This document shows positions 30,526 to 41,468 of a stretch of DNA of 64,000 nucleotides, piece after piece (positions within the stretch are counted from its first letter, which is position 1; each line of letters begins with the position of its first letter). The stretch covers positions 806,001 through 870,000 of the forward strand of contig JAPDOI010000290.1 in NCBI GenBank assembly GCA_029168955.1, given 5' to 3'. The stretch is from Aplectana chamaeleonis. Its lineage: Eukaryota > Nematoda > Chromadorea > Rhabditida > Cosmocercidae. The notes under the pieces were generated by a model. It saw only the letters and a list, made by a program, of their open reading frames with translations, searched no databases and had not been told where the DNA came from. Position numbers and translations under genes: made by a program.

Positions 30526-33500
30526 AGGGGGTGTGTATACAAGTCTGTTGGTACCTGCTCGTTGATGCCACTGCTTCTACTGAACCCAGCAGACGTTTGA
30601 GTATACACACGTTCGAGCGATATAGCGTTCACAACTATATCGCGAAAGTATCCCATACATTGCATGAAGGTGTCGCCGTCCGGCCCACTAAAGCCTCTGG
30701 TCCATAACAATTTAGGATCCGTCCCTAAGGAGTTCATGGAGTGTTTGGCCACAAGCCACAATTTCGCCACCCTGAACTGTCGATCGCTGTCGACTGCGGT
30801 AACGCTGACAATAGGAGAATGGCAGGCTGTGCAATAGCTGTAAGGAAGGATTTTAATGGTATGGTCAAGGAGTTTGGCTCAACGTCGTGCCGGAATGCAT
30901 TCGTACGACTGCGGGATAACAGAGGATTCAATCTGGGGATAGTGAGTGCTCATGCGCCCACTGAGACCGCCGAGGACAATTCGAAGGATGCGGTTTATGA
31001 GGAACTCAATACGTCGCTGGCCAGGATACCTTGTTAACATGCTGTTGTCGTGGGGATTGACGCAAATGCGAAGATGGGACTTGATCAGGAATCCGAAGTA
31101 CTCGGTAAATTTTTCTACCCAGTGGAGCAAACATCGGACAATGGCTACCGCCTTGTCGACTTTTCAGCGACATTAAAGAGGAATCATCGCCGCCATCAGC
31201 TTACGTGGCAGGGACCAGTCCAGCTATCTCCAGAAGAGTAGTGGAAGCGGAAAATGACAACTTTGAAACTACAGCTCGACCATGTTCTGACGAGGAATAT
31301 TCCAGTATCGGACATTCGAAGATCTAGAGCTGTGTGGGATGTCGCTTCCGATTCGGATCACCGTCCTGTTCTGTTGAACTTCACTGAGAGGATCCATAAG
31401 AGGAAGCAAAGGACTCAGCCTCTCCAGAGGATTGACATGACAAGTCTCAGAGATGAAGAAGGCAGAAGGAATTTTCGACAACGCGTTTCTATTCACATCG
31501 GAGTACGGACCAAGAAAAAACTTTGCGACGCGGATTTTTTTTGTCAAGTCCATCCAGGACGCTTCGAAAGAGGCTCTCCCGGTTGTACAGCCTAAGAAGA
31601 AGTTCGCCTACGTCTCAGAGGAAACGACGTCTACTTACTACAAGGTATGTGCTCTCCGAATCGCAGGAAATTTCGTGGAGGAGAAGCGTCTGAGGAGGAA
31701 GTTGCGTCGGCAGCTTCAAAGTGACCGCGAACGAGAGTGGACGTAAAGAACTATGGAGTTCGAGAAGGCTTGGGAGGAGAAGAATCCGAGGAAAGCCTAC
31801 ACGTTGCTGCGACAGTATAGCGGGAAGATGAAGAGATGTTCTCCTGTCTTGAACACTACCAATGAAGTTGCAGTTGGTGATGCGGCGCTGCCAATATTGA
31901 AGGATTACTCCAGTTCATTACTGAATCGTCCAGCGCCATCAGTACCTGAGCTCCCGCATGTTCAGAGAGCACATTACGATGTCAGTGAGGAACCGCCGAC
32001 TGAGTCTGAAGTTTTGGATTGTGTCCGGAAACTGAAGAATGGAAAGGCAGGTGGAGATGTCAACATCACTGCTGAAAGCTCTTCCTCCGCCTAGGATTCG
32101 TGAAATGACCAACACCATCCGTGCCATATGTATGAGCGCAAGGATACCCGATTTGTGGAGACTTGCGATCATCGTAACTTTTCACAAGAAGCTATCCGTG
32201 GCGGATCCTAAGAACTACAGAGGAAGCTTTCTACTTCGTGTCATGTACAAGGTTTTAGAACGTATCATTCTCGAGCGAGTTATCAAACATCGTGAAGGAA
32301 CGACAAGAGATGAGCAAGCCGGTTTTTGACCTGGAAGATCGACCATCGACCAAGTGTTCGTCGTGAGAAGAGTAATTGAATCGTGGCAGCGGTATTCGAA
32401 GCCATTACAGCTTGCTTTTTTGGACTTTGAAGGCGCGTTCGACTCTCTCCATCGTGATCGATTGTTCAACGCTCTGCGGGCAGGTGGAGTCCCGGAAAAG
32501 AATGTTTGGTTAATCGAGGACATGAACAAAGGAACAGCAGCAGCAGTTCGTACACCTGTCGGATTTACGTCAGCTTCCGAGGTGAAAACAGGAGTAAGGC
32601 AAGGAGCCGTGGCAGGACTTTTTCTTTTCAACTTCGCCGTTGATCACATCATACGTAGAATTGCAGAACAGTTTCCTGCGGATGTGATCCTAACACCATC
32701 AGGACTCTCCCTTGTCGACCTGGAGTACGCCGACGACATTGTGTTATTAGCTGAAAACAACGCAAAACTGCAAACGATTGTGAACCTCGTTTCGAAGTAT
32801 GCAGCAGCCTATAAACTTCGTCTTCGTCCCGACAAATGCAAGCAGAGGTGGGTCTCTCAGAGGCCTTTAACGGAAGTTTGTGTGAACGGACATCGTATCG
32901 AACTGGTGGATGATTTCTGTTACTTGGGCTGTTTGCTGAAGAACGATGGTAGTTATGCAGCGGATATTCGACAACGATGTGCGAAAGCTACGTCTGCATT
33001 AAATTCTCTAACCAAGTGTTTGTGGTCTACTCCCATCGTGAAGTAAGTCAAGTTGCGCGTCTACCTATCCGCTATTCGCCCTATCGTGATGTACGGATCG
33101 GAGACGTGGGCAGCACCGAAGACGCAGATGGAAAGGTTGGATTGCACGGAGAGGAAGCTTTTTAGGCGTTTGCTTGAATATTGCTGGCCGCGTGTATGCC
33201 ATAACGAGGATCTTTACGAGGAAATTGACGCAGTACATCAACGCTTGACACGAGGGAGGGGTTAGCATCTTCCAACGCCATCTCCAATTGCAATGGAAAG
33301 TCGACTTCGGCTGCTCGGGCATATACTAAGGAGAACGCCGGATCGTCTCGTACAACACGCTCTAAGAATGCTTCCAAATTTTGTCTGGAAACGGCCACCT
33401 GGGCGTAGGCGAAAGTTCTGGACGGATGTGGTTAAAGAGGATTTGAAGTCACTCGGCATCGAAAGACAGTTCAGGCACGATGTTTCGTTTCGTGGGAAAT

Positions 33501-33661
33501 GGAATAGTGACAGCTGGATGGAATGTGTTCAAATTGTGGATGAAAACCGTGAAAAATGGACACGGCTGACTACTAGGACGGCACACCTCGGTGAAGATGC
33601 GGAATGACCGCGTCAGGCGAAAGCCAACCGATAAAGTCAAAGTAAAGTAGGTAAGTCACTA
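30526..33661 (+). mobile_element. RTE-clade LINE copy 2, collinear but decayed
   Basis: Same family as copy 1, in normal 5'-to-3' order on the + strand: 5' UTR from agggggtgtgtatac (30526), endonuclease from about 30737, RT, and a 3' tail of aagtcaaagtaaagtaggtaagtc. A 7-bp duplication actgtct flanks it. Length about 3.1 kb after internal deletions. Confidence 0.9.
30737..33607 (+). pseudogene. RTE endonuclease-reverse transcriptase pseudogene
   Basis: Homologous to both halves of copy 1, giving the normal protein order: endonuclease (AHAPTETAEDN, GIDANAKMG, SDHRPV), linker, RT (motif A FLDFEGAFD, motif B GVRQGAVAG, motif C YADD near 32728-32739) and C-terminal RRRKFWTD. Lesions seen against copy 1: deletion of about 125 bp near 30795 removing the first catalytic Asn and Glu; TAA near 31035; deletion of about 24 bp near 31165; TAG near 31240; T-run frameshift near 31545; TAA near 31744; 8-bp deletion near 32074; TGA near 32327; TAA near 33045; frameshift and TAG near 33262. 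RT catalytic residues survive. It is clearly older than copy 1. Confidence 0.9.
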
Positions 33662-33668
33662 ACTGTCT
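33662..33668 (+). repeat. target-site duplication, right copy of RTE copy 2
   Basis: actgtct, matching 30519-30525. Confidence 0.7.
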
Positions 33669-34042
33669 GACGCCGAAAACTCGTTCAGTAGTCGGGCTCA
33701 AGCGTCTATAATCTGAGCAAGATTACCCTTTGGTTACCAAAAAATATCGAGAATTTTTCGGATCTCTTCGCCAAACTTTCATTTTTGAATCGAAATGTAT
33801 GCCATCGATCCCCCCTAACCTTCATTTTCAGGCCAAAGTTTTTGCGATCTCTCACCACCGTTGCGTAATTTCGGAACCCTGCTTGACCCTGGCTGCAATA
33901 ACGATTGTCAGCAACTGCGTACCGGAATACCATTGCAACAAGAATATTAATTTCACACTGAGATACACTCTTTGACAAATGTTTTTAGAAGGAAAGTGCA
34001 CACTCCGTGATTGCGACTAGCCGACATTTCTATTCTTCCGGA
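33669..34042. other. intronic sequence, no recognised feature
   Basis: Short decayed repeat words (gattgtcagcaactgcgtaccgg near 33905) related to the 37214-37395 family in two blocks; nothing else. Confidence 0.35.
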
Positions 34043-34046
34043 TTAA

Positions 34047-34530
34047 AGGCACAGTACACCCTCAGATATGAATTCTGAGATTTTCATGTAATTATGTAGA
34101 AGACCCCTCCTGTATAACACGTGCCAATTACGAGATCTCAATTCCTCCAAATGAGCGAAATATAAGCGACCACCACAGGCCCGACCCCCTTCGCTCACCA
34201 CCACAGGCCCGACCCCCTAACAGATTTTCGAGCTCCATAGCGGCTCGATGGATGGATGAATTCCAACAAATCGTCGTTCTTCAGTTCATTGCCGGGCTGT
34301 CTCCTCATCCTGGCTCGCTCTCGCGCAACGATTGCGAATGAAGAGAATTACAGGCCTGAGACAACTCGTACACCAAATTTTCACCCTCAAATTTTAGGCA
34401 TCTTTGAAGAGCTATAACTCTGTTCAAAGGGGGTCTTGGACGATTTCAGAGATAACATTGTGATCAGCGTGTGACTCTTCCCAAGATAAGCATAAAATCT
34501 GAAAATTAATTTTTTGGCTGTCCTGTGCCT
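34047..34530 (+). mobile_element. TTAA-flanked MITE (AGGCACAGTACACCC family), full copy
   Basis: Ends aggcacagtacaccctcaga and tggctgtcctgtgcct, bordered by TTAA at 34043-34046 and 34531-34534. It contains a tandem duplication of a 22-27 bp block (accaccacaggcccgacccc occurs twice, near 34170 and 34198) not present in the inverted relative at 13032-13415. Confidence 0.8.
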
Positions 34531-34732
34531 TTAAGTCACTAACATTATTCGATGATTATTGATTTTTTTCTTTCCGTAGAACGTTACATAAGCAATGGAC
34601 AGACCAATCTCGAACTGAAGACTAACGGAAGTTCGTTAATTTGAATGAGATCAGAATTAACACCCGGCAACTACTGCTTTTTCCGTAGGAATTCAAAATG
34701 TTTTTGGGTTTTTCCTAAATTTTGATTTAGGC

Positions 34733-35080
34733 TGATGGCGCTAGAATTCACATGCTACACTCCAACCAATACAATCGAATCAAATATCAGGTTAACAGAA
34801 TATCAACTTGTTGTGGTCACCTCGTTGACCTCAACTTGTTCTGTTCTGGTCACCGCGTTGACCACTGCGATTAGCAAATGCTTTATCGGCAGCCGGGTGT
34901 CCATGACCGCCCACGTGTGTTTCTCGTTGTTCTGTCTACCGATCTAGGTGGTCTAGCGGGAAAATAAGCTGTATAAAAGGCGACTAGGTTAACACTAGAG
35001 AGGTTAGCTGTGCTCTGGTGTCCTGCTCTGGTGTTCTTCCTAATCTCTACTATTAAATAATTCCTAGTAAAAACGCAGGA
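34733..35080 (+). mobile_element. possible solo LTR or promoter-bearing relic
   Basis: Around 34971-34980 a TATA-like word (gtataaaagg) is followed 30-60 bp later by repeated tctggtgt words (ctgtgctctggtgtcctgct) and then attaaataa (about 35052), a layout typical of the U3-R-U5 of an LTR. A tggtcac..gttgac block is duplicated near 34812-34862. Termini and target duplication could not be fixed, and no internal retrotransposon coding is adjacent. Confidence 0.3.
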
Positions 35081-35716
35081 AGAGAGAAAATCCCTCGTCT
35101 TTCGCTAAGAGAGAAAAACTCGCGTTTTTTGCTGCTGCCGCTGTAGAAAAAGAAAACTCGTTCGTAGTGGGAATGAATTGAGCATGCTGTGGCGGTAATC
35201 TCGTCCGCGTCATGATCGATGGCCTGAAAAAGTAATGCTGAAATACTGGTTTATGACCGTTTTCAGTTCTTTTTTTCTACCTGATAGTGTTCTGAGTGAC
35301 CAGACAGACCGGTTGAAGTGTTAAGCTCAACCACGAAATTTATCGTGGACACTGCCTTTAGATCGGGTGCTGTACTTCGCAATGCAGTGAGAAAAAAAGT
35401 TTTCTCGCGTTTCCTTGCCCTTACCTCATGATTCCGTTGACTTTGAGTTTCGCTGATAAAGATGATATTGCTAGATTCGGCTTATCGAAATCTGGAAGAC
35501 GGCTTCGAAATTTCTTTGGTAGCTCTAACTATACGATAGCTATCGGTATGCTGCAGCTTCAAAAGCACGTTTTGTCCCGTAACCATGCTCAGCCGACTCT
35601 TCCATTCTGACGAGTCAAAAAGTGTTCTAGAAAGGGCGGTGTACCGATAGCGAGAGGAAGGGTCCTAGCAGAGTTTCAGTTTTGAAATTACCTGCGAAAT
35701 CGGAGCGCAGGTCGCT
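35081..35716. other. intronic sequence with a solo MITE end
   Basis: ttatcgtggacactgccttta at about 35340-35358 in two words is a right end of the AGGCAGTGTTCACGATAA family without its left partner. The rest is not recognised. Confidence 0.4.
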
Positions 35717-36116
35717 GGGGCGGCATGCATGAACACTGCGAAGAAGGACAGGGAGCCGCTCCGCGTCCTATACGCGCAGCGTCGGGCCACGGGACGGCCA
35801 CGAAGTGCATGGCGTAAATTGGTGTGTTGTAGACGTAAATGCCTTTCCCACTGCAAACTCCACGCGCCAATTTTCTGTCATCCCAGTCGCGCATGCTTTC
35901 AATTATTGAGATGCACGAGATGACAAAAAAATTCCAGAAAACGACTAGTGCGACAAAAAATCTCCTTAGAGGTAGTATCCTGTAGAAAGTGCATTTACGT
36001 CTGCGACACACCTTTTTACGCCATGCACTTCGTAGCCGTCCCGTGGCCCGACGCTGCGCGCATAGGACGAGGAGCGACTCCCTGACCTACTTCGCAGCGT
36101 TCATGCATGCCGCCCC
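35717..36116. mobile_element. 400-bp element with about 133-bp TIRs
   Basis: ggggcggcatgcatgaac, gcagcgtcgggccacggga and gaagtgcatggcgtaaa on the left are mirrored by tttacgccatgcacttc, cccgtggcccgacgctgcg and gttcatgcatgccgcccc on the right. Arms 35717-35849 and 35984-36116, centre AT-rich. Non-coding; frames through it are GC-driven. Confidence 0.8.
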
Positions 36117-36290
36117 TGGAATGGTGCGAAAACTGCAGAAGAAATGGTCTTCTTTGAGTTATTTCATCCTGATTGGAGAATCACCCTCAGTATTAGCATA
36201 GCAACAGTGTGCTCGTCGTCCGCGTTTTCAGCAATCACATGCGCTTTCTTACCCGCGCGTAGTGGAAATCGTCGCTCAGCAGAGCCGTAA

Positions 36291-36695
36291 GGCGCTATTC
36301 ATACTACTCAACGCCAGTGCGGCACGCGCGTGACCCGCGGGCGTGGCGTCGAAGTATGAATGGCTTGACGCCTCGCTCGCACTGCACGAGCCTTACACCC
36401 GCTCCGCCAAGGTGGCGACGGCCGTAACAAACTTTTCACCATTTTCATAGTTTCTCCATCTTCAATTTAATTCCGTTCCATAATAATTAATTTCAGGTCT
36501 ATCTTCTTCCACCATGATAGTGAACGCGTGTACAGATTTTGCATGCTCGGCAACGTTAAAGCTTTCCTAATCCGCTCCGCCATAGAGTCGCCTCCGTAGT
36601 ACTAATAGTCATCGCAAGCGCGGCGTGCGCGTGAGGCTCGTAGAAAGTTTTCATACTCTAACGCTCCGTCCGCGTTAAGGAGTATGAATAGCGCC
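36291..36695. mobile_element. PIF/Harbinger-like MITE, TAA duplication
   Basis: TIR ggcgctattcatactactca / agtatgaatagcgcc, bordered by TAA (36288-36290 and 36696-36698). Related to 21624-21969. Non-coding. Confidence 0.75.
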
Positions 36696-36698
36696 TAA

Positions 36699-36834
36699 GG
36701 GGTCGTTTATACTTCCGTCGCCGGTCGTCGCGGCGAAGTGCAATCCTTTAATATCGATTGTGCTTCGCCGCGTGTTCAATAATTCAGAAATGCCTTGTAC
36801 CGCGCCTCTTGACGGCGGTAGTATGAACGACGCC
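36699..36834. mobile_element. second PIF/Harbinger-like MITE sharing the TAA
   Basis: TIR ggggtcgtttatactt / agtatgaacgacgcc, bordered by TAA at 36696-36698 (shared with the preceding MITE) and 36835-36837. 136 bp with an inner cgcggcgaagtg / tgcttcgccgcg stem. Confidence 0.7.
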
Positions 36835-36837
36835 TAA

Positions 36838-37213
36838 GTGACGTGAAAGCAGTGATCTCGTCGCGTGGCGGCGAGACTACAACCCACATGCCGTCGGAAT
36901 ATCGACATTTTGTCGGGCTGATCATGCTGTGAATACCGTAGTTCATCACTCGAAGGCCCTTTGTATCTAGAGGAACAGCTCATAGCTTACAGAAGTTCTG
37001 AGTGAGGTTCACCTTTTCCAGGTCAGCCTATCTACCCCAAAATTTGAATTCAATTCTAGTCATAACTTTTTTTATCCCGAAAACCGAAATATGACGTAAG
37101 TGTGAGGAAGGCTGGGAAATCTCTAGAAAACTTCTTCTGCTGTTTTTCGAGGCTCCTGGGTGGGTGTTGGAATGACAAAAGAGGAAAGGGTTTGATTATG
37201 CGATTTTTTTCGC
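36838..37213. other. intronic sequence, no recognised feature
   Basis: No exon or repeat family recognised. Confidence 0.35.
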
Positions 37214-37395
37214 TGTCCTTATTAGAGTGGCATTCTGGTTTGCAGTAGCAGACAACTGCAGTTGCACCACGCGTTTCGAAGGTATTCTTGCTATGGCTAT
37301 GGGGTTCGGGCGCGATTTATTTTCGTTCCAACACAATCTCAGATGTTCGAGCTGCGTACTGCAACAGCAGTTGTCTGTAACTGCGGACCGGATCT
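37214..37395. mobile_element. TIR MITE, about 180 bp
   Basis: ctggtttgcagtagcagac and gtctgtaactgcggaccgg are diverged inverted ends with inner aactgcagttgca / tgcaacagcagtt. Decayed relatives at 27915, 29820 and 33900. Confidence 0.6.
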
Positions 37396-37681
37396 TTTTT
37401 TGATACGCTCAATACTTTGTATGAGAAAAATATCCAATTTAATCAAGAAATCTAGGCGTTACATTGTCACTGATGGACAAAAAACCATGATTAGATTCAG
37501 CAGTTCGTGAAAGTTTCTCATAATTTGTATTTTAATATGTGTTCCAAACTTCGTCGTCTAACTGACTGCTGACGTGCGTTTATTGGAAGCCGGCTCGGCT
37601 TCTAATAGCATCCTCGACCATCATCGCAAGCACTGCTTTCAAAGGCATGTGCTTCCGCATTTAATGAAATTTCCGTTGCAG

Positions 37682-37881
37682 GTAATAGATTTTCTCCGAT
37701 AGGAGCTGTTCTGCCCACAGTTCCCTCGACTGCAGTTCGCTCTCACGCGTCTCATCCACTCGGTATCAATCGGGTGGTTCACGATGCGATCCAACCTGAG
37801 GAAAGGAACGAAGAAGACGGAGAGGATTCAACATTTTCTGCAGAGAAGCGTATGCGAATCACGCCTGAGACCGAGTTGTAA
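37682..37881 (+). CDS. probable terminal exon of the host gene
   Basis: Follows an acceptor (aaatttccgttgcag) and is open for 65 codons to TAA at 37879-37881. After the split Gly codon it reads NRFSPIGAVLPTVPSTAV, RSHASHPLGINRVVHDAIQP, then an acidic run EERNEEDGED, a basic patch EKRMRI and the end TPETEL. The two-base start matches the one base left by the 12381-12516 exon, giving DD-G-NRFSP across the joint. The intervening 25 kb is filled with mobile elements. The Ser/Pro-rich, then acidic/basic composition fits a disordered nuclear protein tail; no domain is recognised. Confidence 0.6.
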
Positions 37882-38360
37882 CGAGATCGAGCTATCATTG
37901 CAACTTCTGTCGCAGATTTATAACCAAACAGCGAATGATGTGTTCACATGTTTTTGATTGTTTCCAGAGTGGTGTGCTTCTAAAAATAGTGTATCGGTAC
38001 TGGTTGAGAAACTCCACCATGACGCGGTAAAATAACGCTTTCGCGCCACGACACGCGTCTTGTCCAGTGATAATGGGACAAGAAGTATGAAAATAGGGAG
38101 GAAAGTTTTGAGGTGGCAGCTGATTTCTTTTGGAGATAAGATTCTGCAAAATCCACTTTTTAGTGCGGATTCACCACTACTCAATAAAAACGATGTCGCG
38201 GATCGCGGCGAGCGACTACGTCGCTTGCCGTCTGGAGCGCGAATCACACTTCCCGCGAAGGGCGACGCGATGCAGTCCTTACACCCATATCGAATCTATG
38301 TCGATGCGCATGTAAGTTACTGCGTCGCCCATCAGTGGAAGTTGCGGTCCGTCTATAATG
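37882..38360. other. downstream of terminal exon, no recognised feature
   Basis: Presumed 3' flank. An aataaa word occurs at about 38182-38187, about 300 bp after the stop, and could serve as a poly(A) signal. Nothing else recognised. Confidence 0.35.
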
Positions 38361-38515
38361 CTTACAGTCGGCACGTATCGCACTGATACTCCTCATTCAT
38401 TATGTTGCGTTGGCGCAACCTCGGTGCGCATACGTTTTAGCATAAGTGCACCGAGTTTGCGCCACTTAACAATAAGGAACGCAAAGCATCAGTGCGATCC
38501 GTGGCGACTGCTTAT
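38361..38515. mobile_element. MITE of the acagtcggcacggatcgcac family, copy 3
   Basis: Ends gcttacagtcggcacg and cgtggcgactgcttatg are inverted. Inner atcgcactgat / atcagtgcgat and ggcgcaacctcggtgc / gcaccgagtttgcgcc arms are well kept. Confidence 0.75.
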
Positions 38516-38754
38516 GTCGTTTACCTGCGACGGGCGTAGCTCTCGAAATCAGTACCTAAATACAGGGTGGTCCACAATTACTCGCGCGCAGATATTGCAG
38601 CGGTGTTTGCTTCCTTGAACGAATACTCGCAATAATTTGCATAGGGGTATTTCAGGTCCTAATGCGCGACAGTGAACGAAGACTTGACACATCATTAGCA
38701 AAACGCTTCGCTTAGCTCCGAGCGAGATTGGCATATTTTATTTAGCATATTCTG

Positions 38755-38800
38755 TTTCCGGGGGATCGCCTTATCGCACTACACCACCGAAGCCCCGCGC
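38755..38800 (-). pseudogene. tRNA-like half, degenerate
   Basis: On the minus strand ttcggtggtgtagtgcgata and ccccggaaa resemble the D-arm and anticodon region of the tRNA-like block at 22274-22343. No B box follows, so it is a truncated relic. Confidence 0.3.
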
Positions 38801-40700
38801 GGCTCTCATTCACGCCGCTCTCAGCACCTTGTGTAAACATACCATAACGTGCACTGCAACGTTAAACTGCAGTTACTGCAAAAAAAAAGCCAAAAATCGT
38901 GTAAGATTTCATTAGCGCATATTCTCTGGTAGTATCATCACAGTGGGTATGCCAATTTGAATATTTGATGCGATGAAGAGGCAATGTCAACCGAATTGTG
39001 CACTCGCATTTCTGACCAACGAAGAACTCAATGAAACCTAGAGTATCCTATTATTTTGATATGCGATAAAAACATGAAAAAAAATTCTACAAAAATGCAC
39101 CAATACTGGAGCTGATTCCGATTTCACTAAAACATTTTACACCCACGTCGTGATTTAGCCTTCTAAGCGGTTCCAAGCCCTTAGGGAATATCAAGGAATC
39201 TCTCACTCAGCTGAGAATTTCTAAAAATCGCAGGTATCCACTCCAAGGCCAAAAATTAGAGGGCGGCGTCCTTCTCTACCCTCGTATCGGATACGGTTCC
39301 CAAACATTTAGTTCATTCAAAAATACGGATACGGGGGTTGTTTTACATCCTGATCAGAGTGGTATTGGCGAAAAAGATCTATCTCATTCAACAAACCTGA
39401 GACTGACAAGATCGGGTGGTGTATTGTGTGTGTAAGTATTGTCGTGTCTTACCATTCTGGTAAGCAAAGTATTGTCAAGTTAGTGCGTATTTATTAGAAA
39501 GTAACTGAATTTTCTTCGTCTAGGGCTAGCACAACTTCCTTTATAGCTACGTATTTTTTCGTGCCGTAGAAAGGTTGTCATGCCTAGTTTAGGTAAGGCC
39601 TTGAACTATTATCAGCCACTTACTGCGTTACTCAGCGATTTGATGGTTTCGTATGAAATAAGTTGTATTTAGAGAATACTTGCCATGCCTAGAAATCTGG
39701 TTCCGTTTTGCTAGAAATGAACAAGCCTAATGCAGAAAACGTATATGCCCATTCTTTTCTAACCCGCTCTGAAGGATCGCGTCGAAAATTTCTAGTCCAA
39801 CACGGTGCGCCGCCCGCAAGCACAGCGCTTGCCGTCGGTAGTTCACTATTATTACTAGAGGTGGTTTCATTTATGCATCCTGCAAGTACTCAATCGTTCC
39901 CGAAATTCGCGAGTGGTTTGAGTAAAATTGGGTCACCACTGTAGACGATGCCGAGGTACGGTGCGACTTCAGGCAGCACTGAACTTAGAATGAGCTTCCA
40001 TCATTTCCTGCAACTATTGTGATAGTACTTCAGCCTTTTTTCAGAAATAATTCAAATGTTAATGTATAAAATGAAGGAACAGAGGTTGGAAGAGTTATCA
40101 CATGCGCACTTTCTATCCCGCGTGCACTGGCCGCGCAAGTATTTGTGGACAACCCTTTAAAATCTTGGGGCCCCAGTTATTCCCTGTGATCTAACTTGCC
40201 ACGTGGACTTCCAAAGCAATTACGGTATTTACTCACGAATTCTTCATGTGCATCTGTAATGTGCATGTGGTTCGCAAACAGTTTCAGTTTTCTATTCTTC
40301 ATTGCGGAATGTGTTCATAACATTGTAAGTATGTTCAGCTAATGGGGTCGCAGTTTTATGCGGCTCTTTTTCCCCTTTTGAAGCCGTGTACTCAACATGT
40401 CTGCTCTAATTTATTTGTAATGCCTACGAAAAGTCTGAAATTCGGGACCACTGAGTGGCACTGTAAGTATAGTCTGATCAGAGACACACTGTCATGCGTG
40501 TATTGGATTATAATTCAGCTTCGTTCTTTCATTGTCGATCTTGATAGGGCCTCTATAAATTGACTTTCTAAAGCGAGCCGCACAGTGTTGGGATAACTAA
40601 CAAATCTAATTGCATGTATGATTTCCACACTGCGAATTATACTGAAAGCAATAAATTATTTATTGTACTGGATGTTATTGTCACTATGGCTGTTGTGACA
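38801..40700. other. non-coding stretch with one mobile-element fragment
   Basis: At 39331-39425 a fragment (acgggggttgttttacatc, then aaaaagatctatctcattca) matches the outer arm of the palindrome at 15741-17335. No exon, RNA gene or other family recognised. Confidence 0.4.
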
Positions 40701-40989
40701 TAAGGTGTGTCCGAATGAGAATGGCGGCTCAAGCGGCCGGCGTGCTTGGCAGCCTGCCGTCGTGTTCGCCGCTCTCGGACGAGCATGCGAAACTTCCCCA
40801 CCGCCATTGACTACGAACGGGGCCAGCACCGACTGGCAGCAAGCACTGCGCCGATCAATCAGCCCTGCAGACGGGGGAGAGGGGTGTCTGTCGTTGAAAT
40901 CCAACACTCGTCCGAGAGCGGCACATGCGACGTCCGCCTGCCAAGCACGCCGGCCGCGTGGGCCGCCATTCTCATTCGGGCACACTTTA
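40701..40989. mobile_element. MITE of the gtgtgtccgaatgagaatgg family, full copy
   Basis: taaggtgtgtccgaatgag and ctcattcgggcacacttta are the ends, with ggcggctcaagcggccggcg mirrored near 40955. About 289 bp. Serves as the reference for the split copy at 41469-43199 and the eroded copy at 4034-4250. Open frames on both strands are GC-driven. Confidence 0.85.
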
Positions 40990-41468
40990 CGTGCTCACAG
41001 TTTGCTCCAACGCACACTATGTACATTATCAAGAGGGAGCCAAAGCTGTCAGCGCGAATCGTGCCAATTGCATAACTCCATTTTCTACCGTGACATACCA
41101 TAGTCGTTTCAAAAATTGAAAACGAATCTCCTAAAATTCTTGTTATCAGCCATTGCGAAACATCGCATCAGAGTCGCAGAAAGGTGGCAACATCACACGG
41201 CTTGTACCGTAAATCTTGAGCAGACAGGGCTGTCGGTCTGGCCGGAGATGAAAATAGAAGCGATGAATCATGTTCAACATGTTGAGAATCAGGAAATCAA
41301 TCGGGGACTGACTGGCCAATCCTGTGCGCGCGGGCCCAGAGGTAAGTAAGATGGCCACATCGTAGACCTACGAGAATTTCTCGAGAGCGTCTGGACAGGT
41401 CGGCTTCACTATCTTTGATTTAAGGAAGCAAACCGCCATATATGGGATTGGGCCGAGCGGAGGACAAG
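40990..41468. other. non-coding stretch, no recognised feature
   Basis: Nothing recognised on either strand. Confidence 0.35.

Noticed and set aside
35688..36201. Frames of about 60-107 codons on both strands
   Set aside because: They mirror each other across the 133-bp TIRs of a MITE.
40656..41103. Overlapping frames of 96-132 codons on both strands
   Set aside because: They span a GC-rich palindromic MITE, where mirror-image frames stay open by composition.
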